DNA of 64,000 bases from Acidobacteriota bacterium (GTDB lineage Bacteria; Acidobacteriota; Blastocatellia; RBC074). Shown here one piece after another: positions 52,876 to 63,701 of the stretch. Numbering within the stretch: the stretch's first letter is position 1; every line of letters begins with the position of its first letter. Under the pieces are notes generated by a model. The model had not been told where the DNA came from, did no database searches, and was given only the letters and a program-made list of their open reading frames with translations. Made by a program: the position numbers and the translations under genes. The stretch is taken from contig JAFDVI010000031.1 in the NCBI GenBank assembly GCA_018269055.1, positions 1 through 64,000 on the forward strand, given 5' to 3'.

Positions 52876-53910
52876 TTAATCCCAACAACGTCTGATGACG
52901 TCCAACCCGTTCAACTCAATTTCAGGCGAAAGATATCCGTCTCTGGCCCGCTCTTCCCTCAGCAAATCGGTGCTCAGATATTTTTTGTTGCTGTCGGGAA
53001 AGACCGTCACGACAACGGCGTCTTCGCTTAGTTGATCTTGAACCATGATCGCGCCAACAAAATTCGCGCCGGAGGAAATGCCCACCGCCAATCCCAGTTG
53101 CGCCGCCAGTTTTTGCGCCATCAAAATCGCGTCGCCGTCATGTACGCTGATCACATCATCCAATTCGTTCAGGTGAACAATGGCAGGAACAAACTCGTCC
53201 GAAATTCCCTGAATGCGATGATGGCCGACTTTGTGGCCAGTGGACAACGTGGGCGATTCGGCGGGTTGCAACGGATGAATGCGCACTGCGGGGTTCTTAT
53301 CTTTCAAGCAATGACCGACACCCATGACGGTTCCGCCGGTTCCGACTCCGGCGATGAAGGCATCCGGCTTCAATCCGCGCGATTGCAATTGCTCCCAAAT
53401 TTCCGGCGCAGTCGTGGTGGCGTGCGCCTCGACGTTGGCGTCGTTGGAAAACTGGCGCGGCAAAAACACATTCGGTTGCGTGTTGGCCATTTCTTCCGTC
53501 AGATGAATGCTACCAACAAACCCGCCTTGTTCCCGCGCAACGGGAATGATCGAAGCTCCCAGGCAGCGAATGATTTCCACACGTTCGCGGCTCATCCAAT
53601 CCGGCATGAAGATCGTCACCGGATGCCCCATCGCCCGGCCTATCGCCGAAAACGAAATGCCCGTGTTGCCGCTGGTGGCTTCGGCAATGGTGTCGCCGGG
53701 TTTAATGCGCCCTTCACGGTACGCTCGATTCAGGATGTATAAAGCCATGCGATCTTTGATGCTGCCGGTCATGTTGAAATGCTCGGCCTTGGCATAAATC
53801 ACGCGCTGACGCCCGCGAAACTTGTAACTGATGCCCATCAAGGGCGTGTTGCCCACCAGATTCTGTAATCCGTGGCAATGATGTTTGGAGTGTTGCGTTG
53901 TCGCTGTCAT
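52876..53910 (-). CDS. PLP-dependent cysteine synthase family protein
   Basis: 344 residues. The type II PLP fold is clear: [30 protein letters not shown] with the Schiff-base Lys, [18 protein letters not shown] (the phosphate- and substrate-binding loops), and [14 protein letters not shown]. The protein groups with OASS/CBS-type enzymes, which make cysteine from O-acetylserine and sulfide or related products. The substrate-specifying loop cannot be judged by eye. It lies 18 bases from the stop of the DUF1553 gene upstream and 39 bases ahead of DUF1501, so it is transcribed with them. Confidence 0.88.
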   Translation of the reverse strand: MTATTQHSKHHCHGLQNLVGNTPLMGISYKFRGRQRVIYAKAEHFNMTGSIKDRMALYILNRAYREGRIKPGDTIAEATSGNTGISFSAIGRAMGHPVTIFMPDWMSRERVEIIRCLGASIIPVAREQGGFVGSIHLTEEMANTQPNVFLPRQFSNDANVEAHATTTAPEIWEQLQSRGLKPDAFIAGVGTGGTVMGVGHCLKDKNPAVRIHPLQPAESPTLSTGHKVGHHRIQGISDEFVPAIVHLNELDDVISVHDGDAILMAQKLAAQLGLAVGISSGANFVGAIMVQDQLSEDAVVVTVFPDSNKKYLSTDLLREERARDGYLSPEIELNGLDVIRRCWD

Positions 53911-53928
53911 TGAAGTGTTGAAGAACTG

Positions 53929-56900
53929 TTATTCTTTCGTGACGGTTTCGTCCAGATTCAAGATTGCGCTCATGACCATCGTCCAGGCAGCCAGTTCTGA
54001 CTGATCCAGTTTGGGATCGGGCGCCAAGGTGCCGATCTTCAAAAAGTCTGTGGCAGCCTTTTTGTCGCCGCGATAGCGAGTAAGTTGCTGTGTCAGCAAA
54101 TCGCGCAAAACGCGCGTTTCCGGCATCGTCGGTTTACGCGCGGTCGCACAGCGGAACGCATAGGCAATCTTCGTATTCACATCTTTGCCGCCTTCGAGCA
54201 AGGCGCGTTCCGCCATTTTGCGCGATGCTTCGACGTACGTCGGATCATTCATCAGCACCAGGGCTTGCAGCGGCGTGTTGGTCGTGGCGCGGCGGGCGAC
54301 GCACTTTTCGCGGTCTGGCGCGTCAAAGACGGACATTTGCGCGGGCGGCACGGTGCGTTTCCAGAACGTGTACATCGAACGGCGATAGAGGTCTTTGCCG
54401 GTGCTCTGAACATATTGCTGTTCGCTGAACCCGTCGCCGAACGCCATTTCTTCCCACAACCCTGCGGGGTGATACGGTTTGACACTTTTGCCGCCGATGC
54501 GGTCGTCCAGCAATCCGCTGATGGCCAGCGCGTTGTCCCGGACAAGTTCGGCTTGCAACCGTTGTCGAGGCCCGCGGGCCAGCAACCGATTTTCCGGGTC
54601 TTTTTCGATCAGCTCCGGCGCGGCTTTTGAAACTTGGCGATAGGTCGCGGAAGTCACCATTTCCCGCAGCATCGCTTTCACATTCCAGCCGTTGCCGACG
54701 AATTCGGTCGCCAGCCAGTCCAGCAGTTCGGGATGCACAGGGCGTTCGCCTTGTACGCCAAAATCTTCGACGGTTTTGACAATGCCGTGCCCAAACAGCA
54801 TTTGCCAGTACCGATTGACCGCCACGCGCGCCGTCAACGGATGATTGCCACTGACCAGCCATTTGGCCAGCGTCAGGCGATTGACCTGGTCGGTTTTAGG
54901 GAGTGGCGGCAACACGGCGGGAACTCCGGCGGTGACTTTTTCGCCCTTGTTGCGGTAATCGCCTCGCGCCAGCACAAAGGTATCGCGCGGTTTGCCCATC
55001 TCCATCATGACCATCACGTTCAGGATGGATTTGTCCACTTCGGCTTTTTGCTTTTTCAGGTCTTTCAATTCGGCGTATTGCCGCTGAATCTGTTCCGGCG
55101 CAATTTCGGTCAGGAAGTATTCGCGCAACCGTTCGCTTTCTTCTTTGGTGCGTTTGCCGCTGATGCCGGAAAGCGTTGTTTGAATCGGATACCGAATTCC
55201 CAACTGATCAATCTGTTCCGCCGTCAGCGCGCAATCGTATAACCGCAAATCGTCAATCCCGCCGCTGTATGCGCGGCCTGTTTCCTTGCTGCCGATCATC
55301 AACTCGGCGTCATTTTTGATCGAACCGGTCAAAGCGTCTTTTTGCGTTTCGACTTCGATGGCTTTGCCGTTGAAAAAGACTTTGATCCCAGCCGCTTTGC
55401 CTGAACCGTCGTAGGTGATCGCCAGATGCTTCCATTCGCCGTTGTTGAAGGATTCTTTGGTGCGAACTTGAATTACGTCGTTGGGCCAGTTTGCGGTCAA
55501 ACGAATGGTCAGCGGCGCTCCCCAACGTTGAATGTCAATCAAATGCGTTTCTTCAAACAGCAACTCGATGCCTCGGCGGTTTTGTTCGTCCGAGATCTTC
55601 TGAAACGCATAATTGCCGACTTTGCCAATGCCCGGGCGCATCCAGACAGCAAAGCTGAACGGTTGTCGCGCATCGAAACCGCCGACATTGCCGAAACTGA
55701 GTTGCGTTTGCCCGTCCAGCGAAACGGCTCGACTGACGATACCGGGGCCGAAACTCGGATCGCCGTTCAAGGTTGTTCCCTGTTGATACCGCCCGGAAGA
55801 ATCCGACAAACTGCCATCCAGTTCATAATGCGCGACGATGTGTTTGGTTGGCGCGACGGCGGTTTTGCCGAGCAGCGGTTTTTCCCAGGCGTCAATCAAC
55901 GGGGTGATGTTTTTCTCTGAAAGCGCGTCTTCCAGATCGCGAATGGATTTGGCCAATGATTCCTGTTTGGCTTTTTGTTCATCGGTCGGCAGCGGCATAA
56001 AGGGAATCGCGTTGCCACGATTGCCGTCCAGCCCCTTTTCCGGCACGTTATTGAAAAAGGCGTAAAACTGATAAAACTCTTTTTGCGACAGCGGATCGAA
56101 TTTATGGCTGTGACAGCGCGCGCAGCCAAGCGTCAGTCCCATCCAGGTGGTCGAAGTCGTCTCGACGCGATCCACCAAATACTCGTTCAAATACTCTTCG
56201 GGAATTGCGCCGCCTTCAAAATTGATCATGTGGTTACGGTTGAACCCGGAAGCGATCTTCTGCTCAGTCGTCGCGTTTGGCAGCAAATCGCCTGCAAGCT
56301 GTTCAATCGTGAATTGATCGAAGCGTTTGTTTTCGTTGTAGGATTTGATGACCCAATCGCGCCAGGGCCACATGTCCCGGTGGCTGTCAATGTGATAGCC
56401 GTGCGTGTCCGCATAGCGCGCCAAATCCAGCCAGTGCAGCGCCATCTTTTCGCCATAGCGCGGAGAAGCCAACAACCGATCCACCACCTTTTCATACGCG
56501 TCGGGCGATTTATCTGCCAGAAACGCGTCCACTTCAGCAGGCGTGGGGGGCAAACCAATCAAATCCAGCGACACACGACGAATCAACGTCGCGCGGTCGG
56601 CTTCGGGCGAAGGTTTCAACCCTTCTTTTTCCAGCCGCGCCATGATGAAGGCGTCAATTGGATTTTTGACCCAGGCCTGGTTGGCGACGCGCGGAACTTC
56701 GGGGCGTTTTGGCGCGACGAAAGCCCAGTGTTCATTCCACGGCGCGCCTTCGTCAACCCAGCGTTTGACCAGTTCGATTTGGTGTTCCGTCAGTTTATGG
56801 CCGGATTCGACCGGAGGCATGACGGCGTTCGAGTCTTTGGACGTGATGCGTTTGATCAATCGCGATTCGGCGGAATTGCCCGGAATGACGACGCCGGCTT

Positions 56901-57135
56901 TGGCAAACACGCCGTCTTTGGTGTCCAGCCGCAATTTGGCCTTTCGCTGCTGTTCGTCCGGCCCGTGGCAGGCAAAACAGTTGTCCGAAAGAATGGGGCG
57001 AATTTCCCGGTTGAAATCCACTGATCCGGCTTTGGTTTGCGCCAACCCATCAGCGGAAACTCCAGCCAGGAATTGATTCAAACAAAACGCGGCGAATGCA
57101 GCGACAATGGCGAAAAGAGTGAGCTTTCGCTTCAC
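53929..57135 (-). CDS. DUF1549/DUF1553 (planctomycete-type cytochrome C) protein with LamG-like domain
   Basis: About 1068 residues from a GTG at 57135, preceded by GGAGGT and followed by a signal peptide ([20 protein letters not shown]). A heme motif CFACHG (PSCyt1 type) comes first, then DUF1549 (about 165-380; [20 protein letters not shown] to [20 protein letters not shown]). A LamG-like sandwich follows (about 460-660; [34 protein letters not shown]), then DUF1553 (about 740-1060; [40 protein letters not shown]). This is the normal partner of DUF1501. It may act in periplasmic or surface polymer oxidation; the reaction is unknown. Confidence 0.92.
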   Translation of the reverse strand: MKRKLTLFAIVAAFAAFCLNQFLAGVSADGLAQTKAGSVDFNREIRPILSDNCFACHGPDEQQRKAKLRLDTKDGVFAKAGVVIPGNSAESRLIKRITSKDSNAVMPPVESGHKLTEHQIELVKRWVDEGAPWNEHWAFVAPKRPEVPRVANQAWVKNPIDAFIMARLEKEGLKPSPEADRATLIRRVSLDLIGLPPTPAEVDAFLADKSPDAYEKVVDRLLASPRYGEKMALHWLDLARYADTHGYHIDSHRDMWPWRDWVIKSYNENKRFDQFTIEQLAGDLLPNATTEQKIASGFNRNHMINFEGGAIPEEYLNEYLVDRVETTSTTWMGLTLGCARCHSHKFDPLSQKEFYQFYAFFNNVPEKGLDGNRGNAIPFMPLPTDEQKAKQESLAKSIRDLEDALSEKNITPLIDAWEKPLLGKTAVAPTKHIVAHYELDGSLSDSSGRYQQGTTLNGDPSFGPGIVSRAVSLDGQTQLSFGNVGGFDARQPFSFAVWMRPGIGKVGNYAFQKISDEQNRRGIELLFEETHLIDIQRWGAPLTIRLTANWPNDVIQVRTKESFNNGEWKHLAITYDGSGKAAGIKVFFNGKAIEVETQKDALTGSIKNDAELMIGSKETGRAYSGGIDDLRLYDCALTAEQIDQLGIRYPIQTTLSGISGKRTKEESERLREYFLTEIAPEQIQRQYAELKDLKKQKAEVDKSILNVMVMMEMGKPRDTFVLARGDYRNKGEKVTAGVPAVLPPLPKTDQVNRLTLAKWLVSGNHPLTARVAVNRYWQMLFGHGIVKTVEDFGVQGERPVHPELLDWLATEFVGNGWNVKAMLREMVTSATYRQVSKAAPELIEKDPENRLLARGPRQRLQAELVRDNALAISGLLDDRIGGKSVKPYHPAGLWEEMAFGDGFSEQQYVQSTGKDLYRRSMYTFWKRTVPPAQMSVFDAPDREKCVARRATTNTPLQALVLMNDPTYVEASRKMAERALLEGGKDVNTKIAYAFRCATARKPTMPETRVLRDLLTQQLTRYRGDKKAATDFLKIGTLAPDPKLDQSELAAWTMVMSAILNLDETVTKE

Positions 57136-57278
57136 GTGTAATGACCTCCGGCAACGATTGCAGTTTGGTTCTGATTGCGTTGAAAAATGCAGGCGGAACG
57201 ACTGGTTTCCAGTCGCCAAAAATATACGCCGAGTTGAACTGATTGGCCAATCGTTTGTGGAACTGTAGGCCTTTGAAC

Positions 57279-57704
57279 TCAGATTGACCAATCTTCGATA
57301 CGCAATGTTGGAATGCGAATGAAGTCTTTTGAGTTTTTGGTCAACAGCGTTCCACCATTTGCCAGCGCTATGGAGGCAATCTTCATATCCATGGAACCGA
57401 TTTTGAGCCTCATGGCTTTTAACCGCTCAAACTCGGCTCCGGCACGTTCATCAAAATCCAACACGCGAACGCGACTGTAGATGCCCAGATGGCGTTTTAA
57501 CTTACGATAAGCCTCGATTTGCTGGGCAATTGTGCGGGCACGCGAAGCATACGCCATCCAGCCGCGTGTCTGTTCTTCGTAAGTGATGATTGTGGTGAAG
57601 ACATTTTCCGGCGGAATCTGGCTGAGCCGTTTCAGCAGATTTTGCCTGGGAGTTCCTTCCCGTCATTCCAGCAGGCTGAACTGGTCAGTGTCGAGAATAT
57701 ACAT
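57279..57704 (-). pseudogene. vapC-type PIN toxin gene broken by a nonsense codon
   Basis: Read from ATG 57704 the frame gives MYILDTDQFSLLE, a TGA at codon 14 (57663-57665), then REGTPRQNLLKRLSQIPPEN and on without a break to DWSI (57279). Apart from the TGA it is a normal VapC PIN toxin of about 141 residues: LDTD carries the first catalytic Asp, YEEQTRGWMAY and LDFDERAGAEF follow, and MDMKIASIALANGG then LLTKNSKDF carry the rest. A CGA to TGA change would explain it. A shorter frame from ATG 57557 lacks the first acidic residues and the central helix and is unlikely to be active. The antitoxin gene overlaps its start by one base. Confidence 0.85.
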
Positions 57705-57958
57705 CAGCGATTTTGCGACTTGGCGGATCTGGATTGTCTGGCAGGTTTGGGACGGAGCGATTCTCTGTAGTCCCGTCCCAAACGCATTGCCTCTTCAAAA
57801 GCGTCGTCATCGGCAAAAGCGCCGACGACAGATTCCCACCAGGGTTGAGGCTGATCCTCTTCACCTGCAACACCGACTGCGTGCTGAAGTTGCTCAACCT
57901 TGGCTTCAAGATTGGCTATGCGCGTTTCTAATTTCATTCGCGCTTGGGACGTTGTCAT
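57704..57958 (-). CDS. Antitoxin-like protein paired with the broken vapC
   Basis: The 84-residue protein starts MTTSQARMKLETRIANLEAK, preceded by GGAGGAACC; a coiled-coil like stretch (KLETRIANLEAKVEQLQHAV) is followed by an acidic segment (EEDQPQPWWESVVGAFADDD) and a basic end (RPKPARQSRSAKSQNR). This is the usual pattern of antitoxins that stand ahead of such PIN toxins. Its stop overlaps the toxin ATG by one base (TGATG). With the toxin gene broken it probably remains as a leftover or protects against a related toxin elsewhere. Confidence 0.75.
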   Translation of the reverse strand: MTTSQARMKLETRIANLEAKVEQLQHAVGVAGEEDQPQPWWESVVGAFADDDAFEEAMRLGRDYRESLRPKPARQSRSAKSQNR

Positions 57959-58040
57959 GTTTTGGTTCCTCCAATTTCCGCTGATAGCAGGCCGACAAAG
58001 TATAAACGCGCATAGCCGAAAGGAACAATTCTCACGCAAA

Positions 58041-61000
58041 TTATTTGATCGTCAGCGTGACGGTATTGGCGACCTTGGTGCCGACGGTCAGCACAACGTT
58101 GACATCGCCATGCCCAATCAAGCTGCGCGGGATGCGGACGTTGGCTTGATCCAGACCGACGAAATCGCCTTGCGGTCCGGCGTACAGAACTTCGGCATTT
58201 GTGCCGCCGATGGTCGCTGTCACCGGCAAGCCTGTGTTGTTGCGAAAGGCGGTTCCGAACAGCAAGACTATCACTTGATCGCTTTCCGGCCCCAGGTCAA
58301 TCGGAACGGGAACCAATTTGCCAAGCCCCGAATCGAACCTGACCACCGGTTCATAGCTGGTCGAACCGTCGCCCTTCAATCGGAACACCGTCGCGGCGGC
58401 AATGCCCGTTCCGCTGGAATTGGCGGTGAACAATCCGGGTGTGACCGTGACGATGTTCACCGTTCCGACGGAAATCGAACCATCACCGGCGGTGATGGTA
58501 ACGGTGGCCGCCCCATTGGCCGTTCCCGCCGGAATCAGATAATTGACCTGCGCGGGCGCGACGAAAAACAGCGGAGCCAGGCGGTTGACGCCGTTGTTGT
58601 CGCGGATTCTGATCGTCGTGCCAAGCAAATCCGTCGGCAACGGAATCGTCGTCGCGATTTGCGTTCCGGTCGCCAGGTTCGTGCCGAATGCCGCTACGAT
58701 TTCTTCGGCGGCCAGTTCGCCACCAGAAAAGCTGGCGGCGGAAACGCTGGCAACGGAACGGGCGACGGTAATCGTCCCGGCAGTCCAGGTCACAGGCAAA
58801 ACGTCCGCATTGGCGTTGACGACTTCGCGCGGAATCGGTTGGTCGCTGAAAACAATCGGCGTTGAATTGGTGGTGCCGTTGGCCGGAACGCTGAAAGTCA
58901 ACGAAACCAGTTTTTTGCCATTGCCCGCGGCAATGGGCTGGCCGGTCGGCAACACCAGCGCAAAGCCGAGTTTGCCAGACGCCACTTGAGACGTGTTCAC
59001 ATTCAGCGCTGCGCCGGTGACATCGGCTCCCAAACTGGAACTGACATAGGTCAAATTGGCCGTGTCGAAACTGATGCTGAAGCCGAATCCGTTTTCCGTG
59101 CCTTGCGCGTCAATTTCAACAAAGGTCGTGAACTGCTGGCCGCGTTGCGTGGTGATGTTTGAAACTCGAATCACGCGCGCCTGAGAAACTTCGCCCGGTT
59201 CGGCAAAGGTCGCTTCAGGAGGCGACGCCAATGCTGGCGCCGTTGGGCCTCCGGCGGGAACCAGCGGATCAAGTCCCGCGGCATAGCGACCGGTTTGCAC
59301 CCAGTCGGAAATGGTAATGGCTCCGTTGCCGAGCGTGGAACGTGGCGAGGTGTCAGCGCGTTGGAATTCGCTGCCGTTGGCTGCGGTGTCGAATCCAGCG
59401 GCGAAGCGTCCGGTTTGCACCCAATCGGCAATCGTTACGGTGTTGCTGCCGTTCGGTCGCGGAGTCACATCGCCTTCGTAGCTGTTGGAAACGGAAACCG
59501 ATCCGTTCGTGTAATTGGCGCTCAGCGTGTTGTTGTTGATGTCCGCCACACGGCGCGCGACCGGTGAATCTCCAAACACAACGGTCGAACCACTTGTACC
59601 GGCAACGACCGCCGACATCACCAAAATCTGTCGCGTGCCCATCGTGAATTTCTGGTTGGCAGGCAGGTTGATTGTCAGGCCGTATCGCCCTTGCGAGGCT
59701 TGCGTGGAATTCACGCTGAGCGTTGCTCCGCCTGAAGCGGCGTCTCCACCGAGCGTGAACTGCGGGCTGAGCAGCACCAAATTATCAATTTGAATGCTGA
59801 ATGCCAGACGGTTTTCGTCTCCTTGCGACACCAAATTGAAAGGCACAACCGCCAGACTGCCTGATACAACTTGCACGTTTTCTACGTTGATGAATCGGTT
59901 GGAGGTGATGACATTCACCGTGGCGGTTGCCGTTGCTCCGCCCTGCGCCTGTGGCAATGAAGCCGTGATGGTGACAGGGCCGCCGACGGCAACTCCCATC
60001 GCTGTGAACGTTGCCGAAGTCGCGTTTGCCTGAACCGCCACCGAAGCCGGAACCGTGACCAGATTGGTGTTTGAAGAAAGCAAGGAAACGGTGACAGCCT
60101 GATTTTGAGGCGCGCTCAGCGTAACGGTCATCGTCGTCGAGGAACCTGCGGACAATTCCAAGCTCGAAGGCGTCAGCGACAACGAAGCTTCCGAAATCAG
60201 TTTGGCGACAAACACATCGGTTCCTCCACCATACGCCAGCAGCGGAAACTGAATGTTGAAATTTGCCGAAGCCGTCGAACCCGTCACATACGCGGTGCCG
60301 GTCGAATCAACCGCAATCCCTGCGCCCTGATCGCTGCCGCTGCCGCCCAAATAAGTCGAATACACGAATGCCGAACCTTGTTGATTCAACTTGCTGATGA
60401 ACGCTTCGTTGCCGCCGCGATTATCCGTTTGAATCGCATTTTTCAGCGGGAAGTTTGCCGAAGAGGTCACCCCTGCAACATACGCATTGCCGAGCGAATC
60501 CACGGCGATTGCATTGCCGACTTCGTTGAGCGAACCTCCCAGGTAAGTCGAATACACCAGCGCCGAACCGGACGAATTGATCTTGGCCACGAAAGCATCC
60601 AGATCGGCTCCACCGTATGTCGGTTGCAAAGGCGACTGCGTGGGAAAGTTGTTCGACGCCGTCGAACCGGTGATGTAAATGTTGTTGGATTGATCCAGGG
60701 CAATGGCATTCCCCAAATCGGCGCGCAATCCACCCAGGTATGTGGAAAACACCAGCGACGTGCCTTCGGGAGTGACCTTGGTAACAAACACATCCTGTTG
60801 GCCGCGATTGTTGGCTTGCAGGGGATTTTTGGTGTTGAAATCCGTGGACGCAGTGTTCCCGACAACATAAGCGTTGCCCGCCGAGTCAATCGCCACGCCT
60901 GCGGCCTCATCAGTATTTCCGCCCCCCAAAAAGCTGGAATAGGTCAATGCGGTTCCTGACGCATTGATGCGCGCAATAAAGGCATCGCCGAGTCCGCGAT

Positions 61001-63701
61001 TGGTCGGCTGAAACGCAGAGGCTACCGGAAAGTCATTGGAAAACGTTCCACCGGCAACCCAGGCGTTGCCTGCCAAATCAACCGCAATGCCTCTGGCCGT
61101 GTCGCCGAACTGGCCGCCCAAATAAGTCGAATAAACGATGTTTGTTCCCAACGCATTGAATTTGGCGACGAAGGCATCCAATCCGCCACGGTTGTTTCCC
61201 TGAATCGGATTGCGCGTCGGGAAATTGGTCGAAGCCGTCGCGCCTGTGATGTAACAGTTGCCGCCGCTGTCCACGGCGACGCCACTGCCCGTGTCGGAAT
61301 TGTTACCGCCAAAGTACGTGTTGAACGCAATGCTGGAAGCGTCGGCAAAAATCTTCGTGACAAAGGCTTCCAAACCGCCTCGGCTGGTTGCCTGAATCGG
61401 GCCGATGGTCGCGTAATCGTTCGAGCTGGTGTAGCCCGTGATGTAGGCATTGCCTGCTGTATCCAAAGCGATAGCCGAAGCCAGGTCTTCGCCGCTGCCG
61501 CCCAGGTACGTCGAGTAAGTCAAATCCGAACCGCCAGAATTGATCTTCGTGACGAATGCATCCAAGCCGCCACGATTTGTAGATTGCAGGGGATTTTTCG
61601 TATTGAAATCCGTGGAAAGCGTGTCGCCTGTGACATACGCCGCGCCGGATGAATCCATCGCCACGCCGTAAGCCAGATCGTCATTGGTTCCGCCCAGATA
61701 GGTGGAATAAATCAATTGACTTCCGCTGATGTTCAGCTTGGAAATAAATCCGTCCACGCCGCCTTTGTTCGTCGCTTGCAAAGGGTTTTTCGTGTTGAAA
61801 TCCGTCGAAGCGGTTCGTCCAACGATGATCGGTTGCGAGCCGGAATCAACCACAATGCCGCGCCCGAAATCTCCCAGCGCTCCGCCGAGATACGTCGAAT
61901 AAACCAGCGAGCTTCCCGTCAGGCTGAAGCGCGCGACAAAAGCATCCGCGTTGCCTTTGTTCGTCGCCTGCAGCGGATTCTGGGTTGGGAAATTGGTGGA
62001 AAAAGTGTGTCCCGTGACATAAGCATTCAAATTCGCGTCTACTGCCACGGCGTAAGCCACATCCACGCCAGAACCGCCGAAATAAGTCGAATACACCAGC
62101 GTTGCGCCATTGGCTGTAATCTTGGTCAGAAATCCGTCGCCGCCGCCTCCGGCGTTGTTGGCTTGAAACGGATTTTGCATATTGAAATCCGTTGACGTGG
62201 TTGTTCCCACCAGATACACGTTGCCGCCCGAATCCAGCGCTACGCCGTATGCTTCGTCAAAGCCTGTGCCGCCCAGGTAAGTGGAATAGACCAACTGCGA
62301 ACCATCACCTTTGACTCTGGTGACAAACACGTCGGTGGCGCTGCGATACGAATTTTGCAGTGGATTTTTCAGCGGAAAGTTTGTGGAAGAGGTTGACCCA
62401 ACGACGACGGCATCGCCGCTGGAATCCAGCGCGATGGCAAACCCCTGGTCAATATTGCTGCCGCCTAGGTAGGTGGAAAACAGCAAATCCGTTCCATCGG
62501 CTTTGACCTTGGTGACAAACGCATCTTCGGTCAATCCGGTGATGGTCGGTTGCAGAGCGTTGCGCGTATTGAAGTCCGGCGAATTCGTGATGCCCGCGAT
62601 GAAGGCTTCGCCCGCCGCATTGACGGCAATGCCGTGGCCGGAATCTTCATTGCTGCCGCCCAGGTACGTCGAATACACAATCGCCGATCCGGTCGGGTCA
62701 ATCTTCGTCACAAAAGCGTCGTATTTTCCGCCGCGATTGATGGTCTGCAACGGCGCAAAAGTATTGAAGTTGTTGGAATAGGTCGTGCCCGTGACATACG
62801 CCGCGCCGGTGGAATCCACCGCAATCGCAAAGCCTTCGTCCGAACCGATGCCGCCAAAAAACGTCGAAAAATCAATCACCGGATCAATCACCAGTGGTTG
62901 CTGGCGGTCATAACTCGGAACTTCAAATCCAATGCTGTTATCGCCCTTCAGCACATAGCGGCTGTTGACCTGGCGCTGTTTGCCGTCAACGGTTTGATAA
63001 CTGGCCGGAACGCGGTGATAAACCGTTTGCCCGCCCACGTGTAAAACCAAGTCGCCGTTCGCGTCCAGTTCGATTTTGTCTGCGCCTTCGACCGCCATCG
63101 TAATGTTCGCCGGATCAACGCCCGGCGCAACGACGAAATCATATTCCAGCGCGCGCTGCGTCCCGTAAAACGCCATCTTCACGCCCGGATACACCTCGCT
63201 GTATTCGACCCGCGAATAATTGGGGATGCTGGTATGCCACTGATTGGAATCATTGCCAATCAGGTAATTGCTCCTGCCGGGCAATAAGCCTGAGCCGTTA
63301 ATGGCAGCATCCAATCGCGCATCTTGCAATTTGAACCGCAAAACGTTCGGTGCGGGAAGCTGCGAATCGCGAGTGGGAATACCGTCTTTGCAGCTTTCGC
63401 ATTCCACATTTTGCAACACCAATGCGGCTTCGCTGTCCGTTAAAAACACCTGGTAACCGTGCCCGCGGGAAAGGAATTTGACGGCTTCGTTCGCCTGTCC
63501 CTGATTGATTTCGAAGCTCATCGGCAGTTGGCCATAGGCTTGTTTCATCTTTTCCTGCTGCGTTTGAACCGACGCCGCGTTACTGGATGATTTGTCGAAC
63601 GCCGCGCGTACGGATGGACCGCGCTGGAAAAAGATCAGGGAAAAGACGGCAACCAACAGAATGGCGCTGGCCAGACCGATGACACGTTTTTGAGAAAACA
63701 T
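58041..63701 (-). CDS. Giant exported SBBP beta-propeller protein with cohesin-like, dockerin-like and TIGR03437 domains
   Basis: About 1886 residues from ATG 63701 (GGAGGATTCG upstream), with a signal or membrane segment (VIGLASAILLVAVFSLIFF). Residues 55-260 are the usual SBBP N-terminal domain (QLPMSFEINQGQANEAVKFL). About 17 SBBP repeats follow (265-1165), each with LVYSTYLGGS-, GVALDSSGNAYVTG- and FNTKNPLQ-like strands, then a beta-sandwich (1170-1260). A cohesin-like domain (about 1265-1390), a duplicated dockerin-like Ca-binding segment (about 1405-1490; TVTIADWVQTGRFAAG and AITISDWVQTGRYAAG), a second cohesin-like domain (about 1510-1645) and TIGR03437 (about 1650-1886) complete it. 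It is probably a surface adhesion or recognition protein. Confidence 0.88.
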   Translation of the reverse strand: MFSQKRVIGLASAILLVAVFSLIFFQRGPSVRAAFDKSSSNAASVQTQQEKMKQAYGQLPMSFEINQGQANEAVKFLSRGHGYQVFLTDSEAALVLQNVECESCKDGIPTRDSQLPAPNVLRFKLQDARLDAAINGSGLLPGRSNYLIGNDSNQWHTSIPNYSRVEYSEVYPGVKMAFYGTQRALEYDFVVAPGVDPANITMAVEGADKIELDANGDLVLHVGGQTVYHRVPASYQTVDGKQRQVNSRYVLKGDNSIGFEVPSYDRQQPLVIDPVIDFSTFFGGIGSDEGFAIAVDSTGAAYVTGTTYSNNFNTFAPLQTINRGGKYDAFVTKIDPTGSAIVYSTYLGGSNEDSGHGIAVNAAGEAFIAGITNSPDFNTRNALQPTITGLTEDAFVTKVKADGTDLLFSTYLGGSNIDQGFAIALDSSGDAVVVGSTSSTNFPLKNPLQNSYRSATDVFVTRVKGDGSQLVYSTYLGGTGFDEAYGVALDSGGNVYLVGTTTSTDFNMQNPFQANNAGGGGDGFLTKITANGATLVYSTYFGGSGVDVAYAVAVDANLNAYVTGHTFSTNFPTQNPLQATNKGNADAFVARFSLTGSSLVYSTYLGGALGDFGRGIVVDSGSQPIIVGRTASTDFNTKNPLQATNKGGVDGFISKLNISGSQLIYSTYLGGTNDDLAYGVAMDSSGAAYVTGDTLSTDFNTKNPLQSTNRGGLDAFVTKINSGGSDLTYSTYLGGSGEDLASAIALDTAGNAYITGYTSSNDYATIGPIQATSRGGLEAFVTKIFADASSIAFNTYFGGNNSDTGSGVAVDSGGNCYITGATASTNFPTRNPIQGNNRGGLDAFVAKFNALGTNIVYSTYLGGQFGDTARGIAVDLAGNAWVAGGTFSNDFPVASAFQPTNRGLGDAFIARINASGTALTYSSFLGGGNTDEAAGVAIDSAGNAYVVGNTASTDFNTKNPLQANNRGQQDVFVTKVTPEGTSLVFSTYLGGLRADLGNAIALDQSNNIYITGSTASNNFPTQSPLQPTYGGADLDAFVAKINSSGSALVYSTYLGGSLNEVGNAIAVDSLGNAYVAGVTSSANFPLKNAIQTDNRGGNEAFISKLNQQGSAFVYSTYLGGSGSDQGAGIAVDSTGTAYVTGSTASANFNIQFPLLAYGGGTDVFVAKLISEASLSLTPSSLELSAGSSTTMTVTLSAPQNQAVTVSLLSSNTNLVTVPASVAVQANATSATFTAMGVAVGGPVTITASLPQAQGGATATATVNVITSNRFINVENVQVVSGSLAVVPFNLVSQGDENRLAFSIQIDNLVLLSPQFTLGGDAASGGATLSVNSTQASQGRYGLTINLPANQKFTMGTRQILVMSAVVAGTSGSTVVFGDSPVARRVADINNNTLSANYTNGSVSVSNSYEGDVTPRPNGSNTVTIADWVQTGRFAAGFDTAANGSEFQRADTSPRSTLGNGAITISDWVQTGRYAAGLDPLVPAGGPTAPALASPPEATFAEPGEVSQARVIRVSNITTQRGQQFTTFVEIDAQGTENGFGFSISFDTANLTYVSSSLGADVTGAALNVNTSQVASGKLGFALVLPTGQPIAAGNGKKLVSLTFSVPANGTTNSTPIVFSDQPIPREVVNANADVLPVTWTAGTITVARSVASVSAASFSGGELAAEEIVAAFGTNLATGTQIATTIPLPTDLLGTTIRIRDNNGVNRLAPLFFVAPAQVNYLIPAGTANGAATVTITAGDGSISVGTVNIVTVTPGLFTANSSGTGIAAATVFRLKGDGSTSYEPVVRFDSGLGKLVPVPIDLGPESDQVIVLLFGTAFRNNTGLPVTATIGGTNAEVLYAGPQGDFVGLDQANVRIPRSLIGHGDVNVVLTVGTKVANTVTLTIK

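Noticed and set aside
58041-63701. A cellulosome scaffold
   Set aside because: There are only cohesin- and dockerin-like modules in a propeller protein, with no cellulases or other dockerin proteins in the window.
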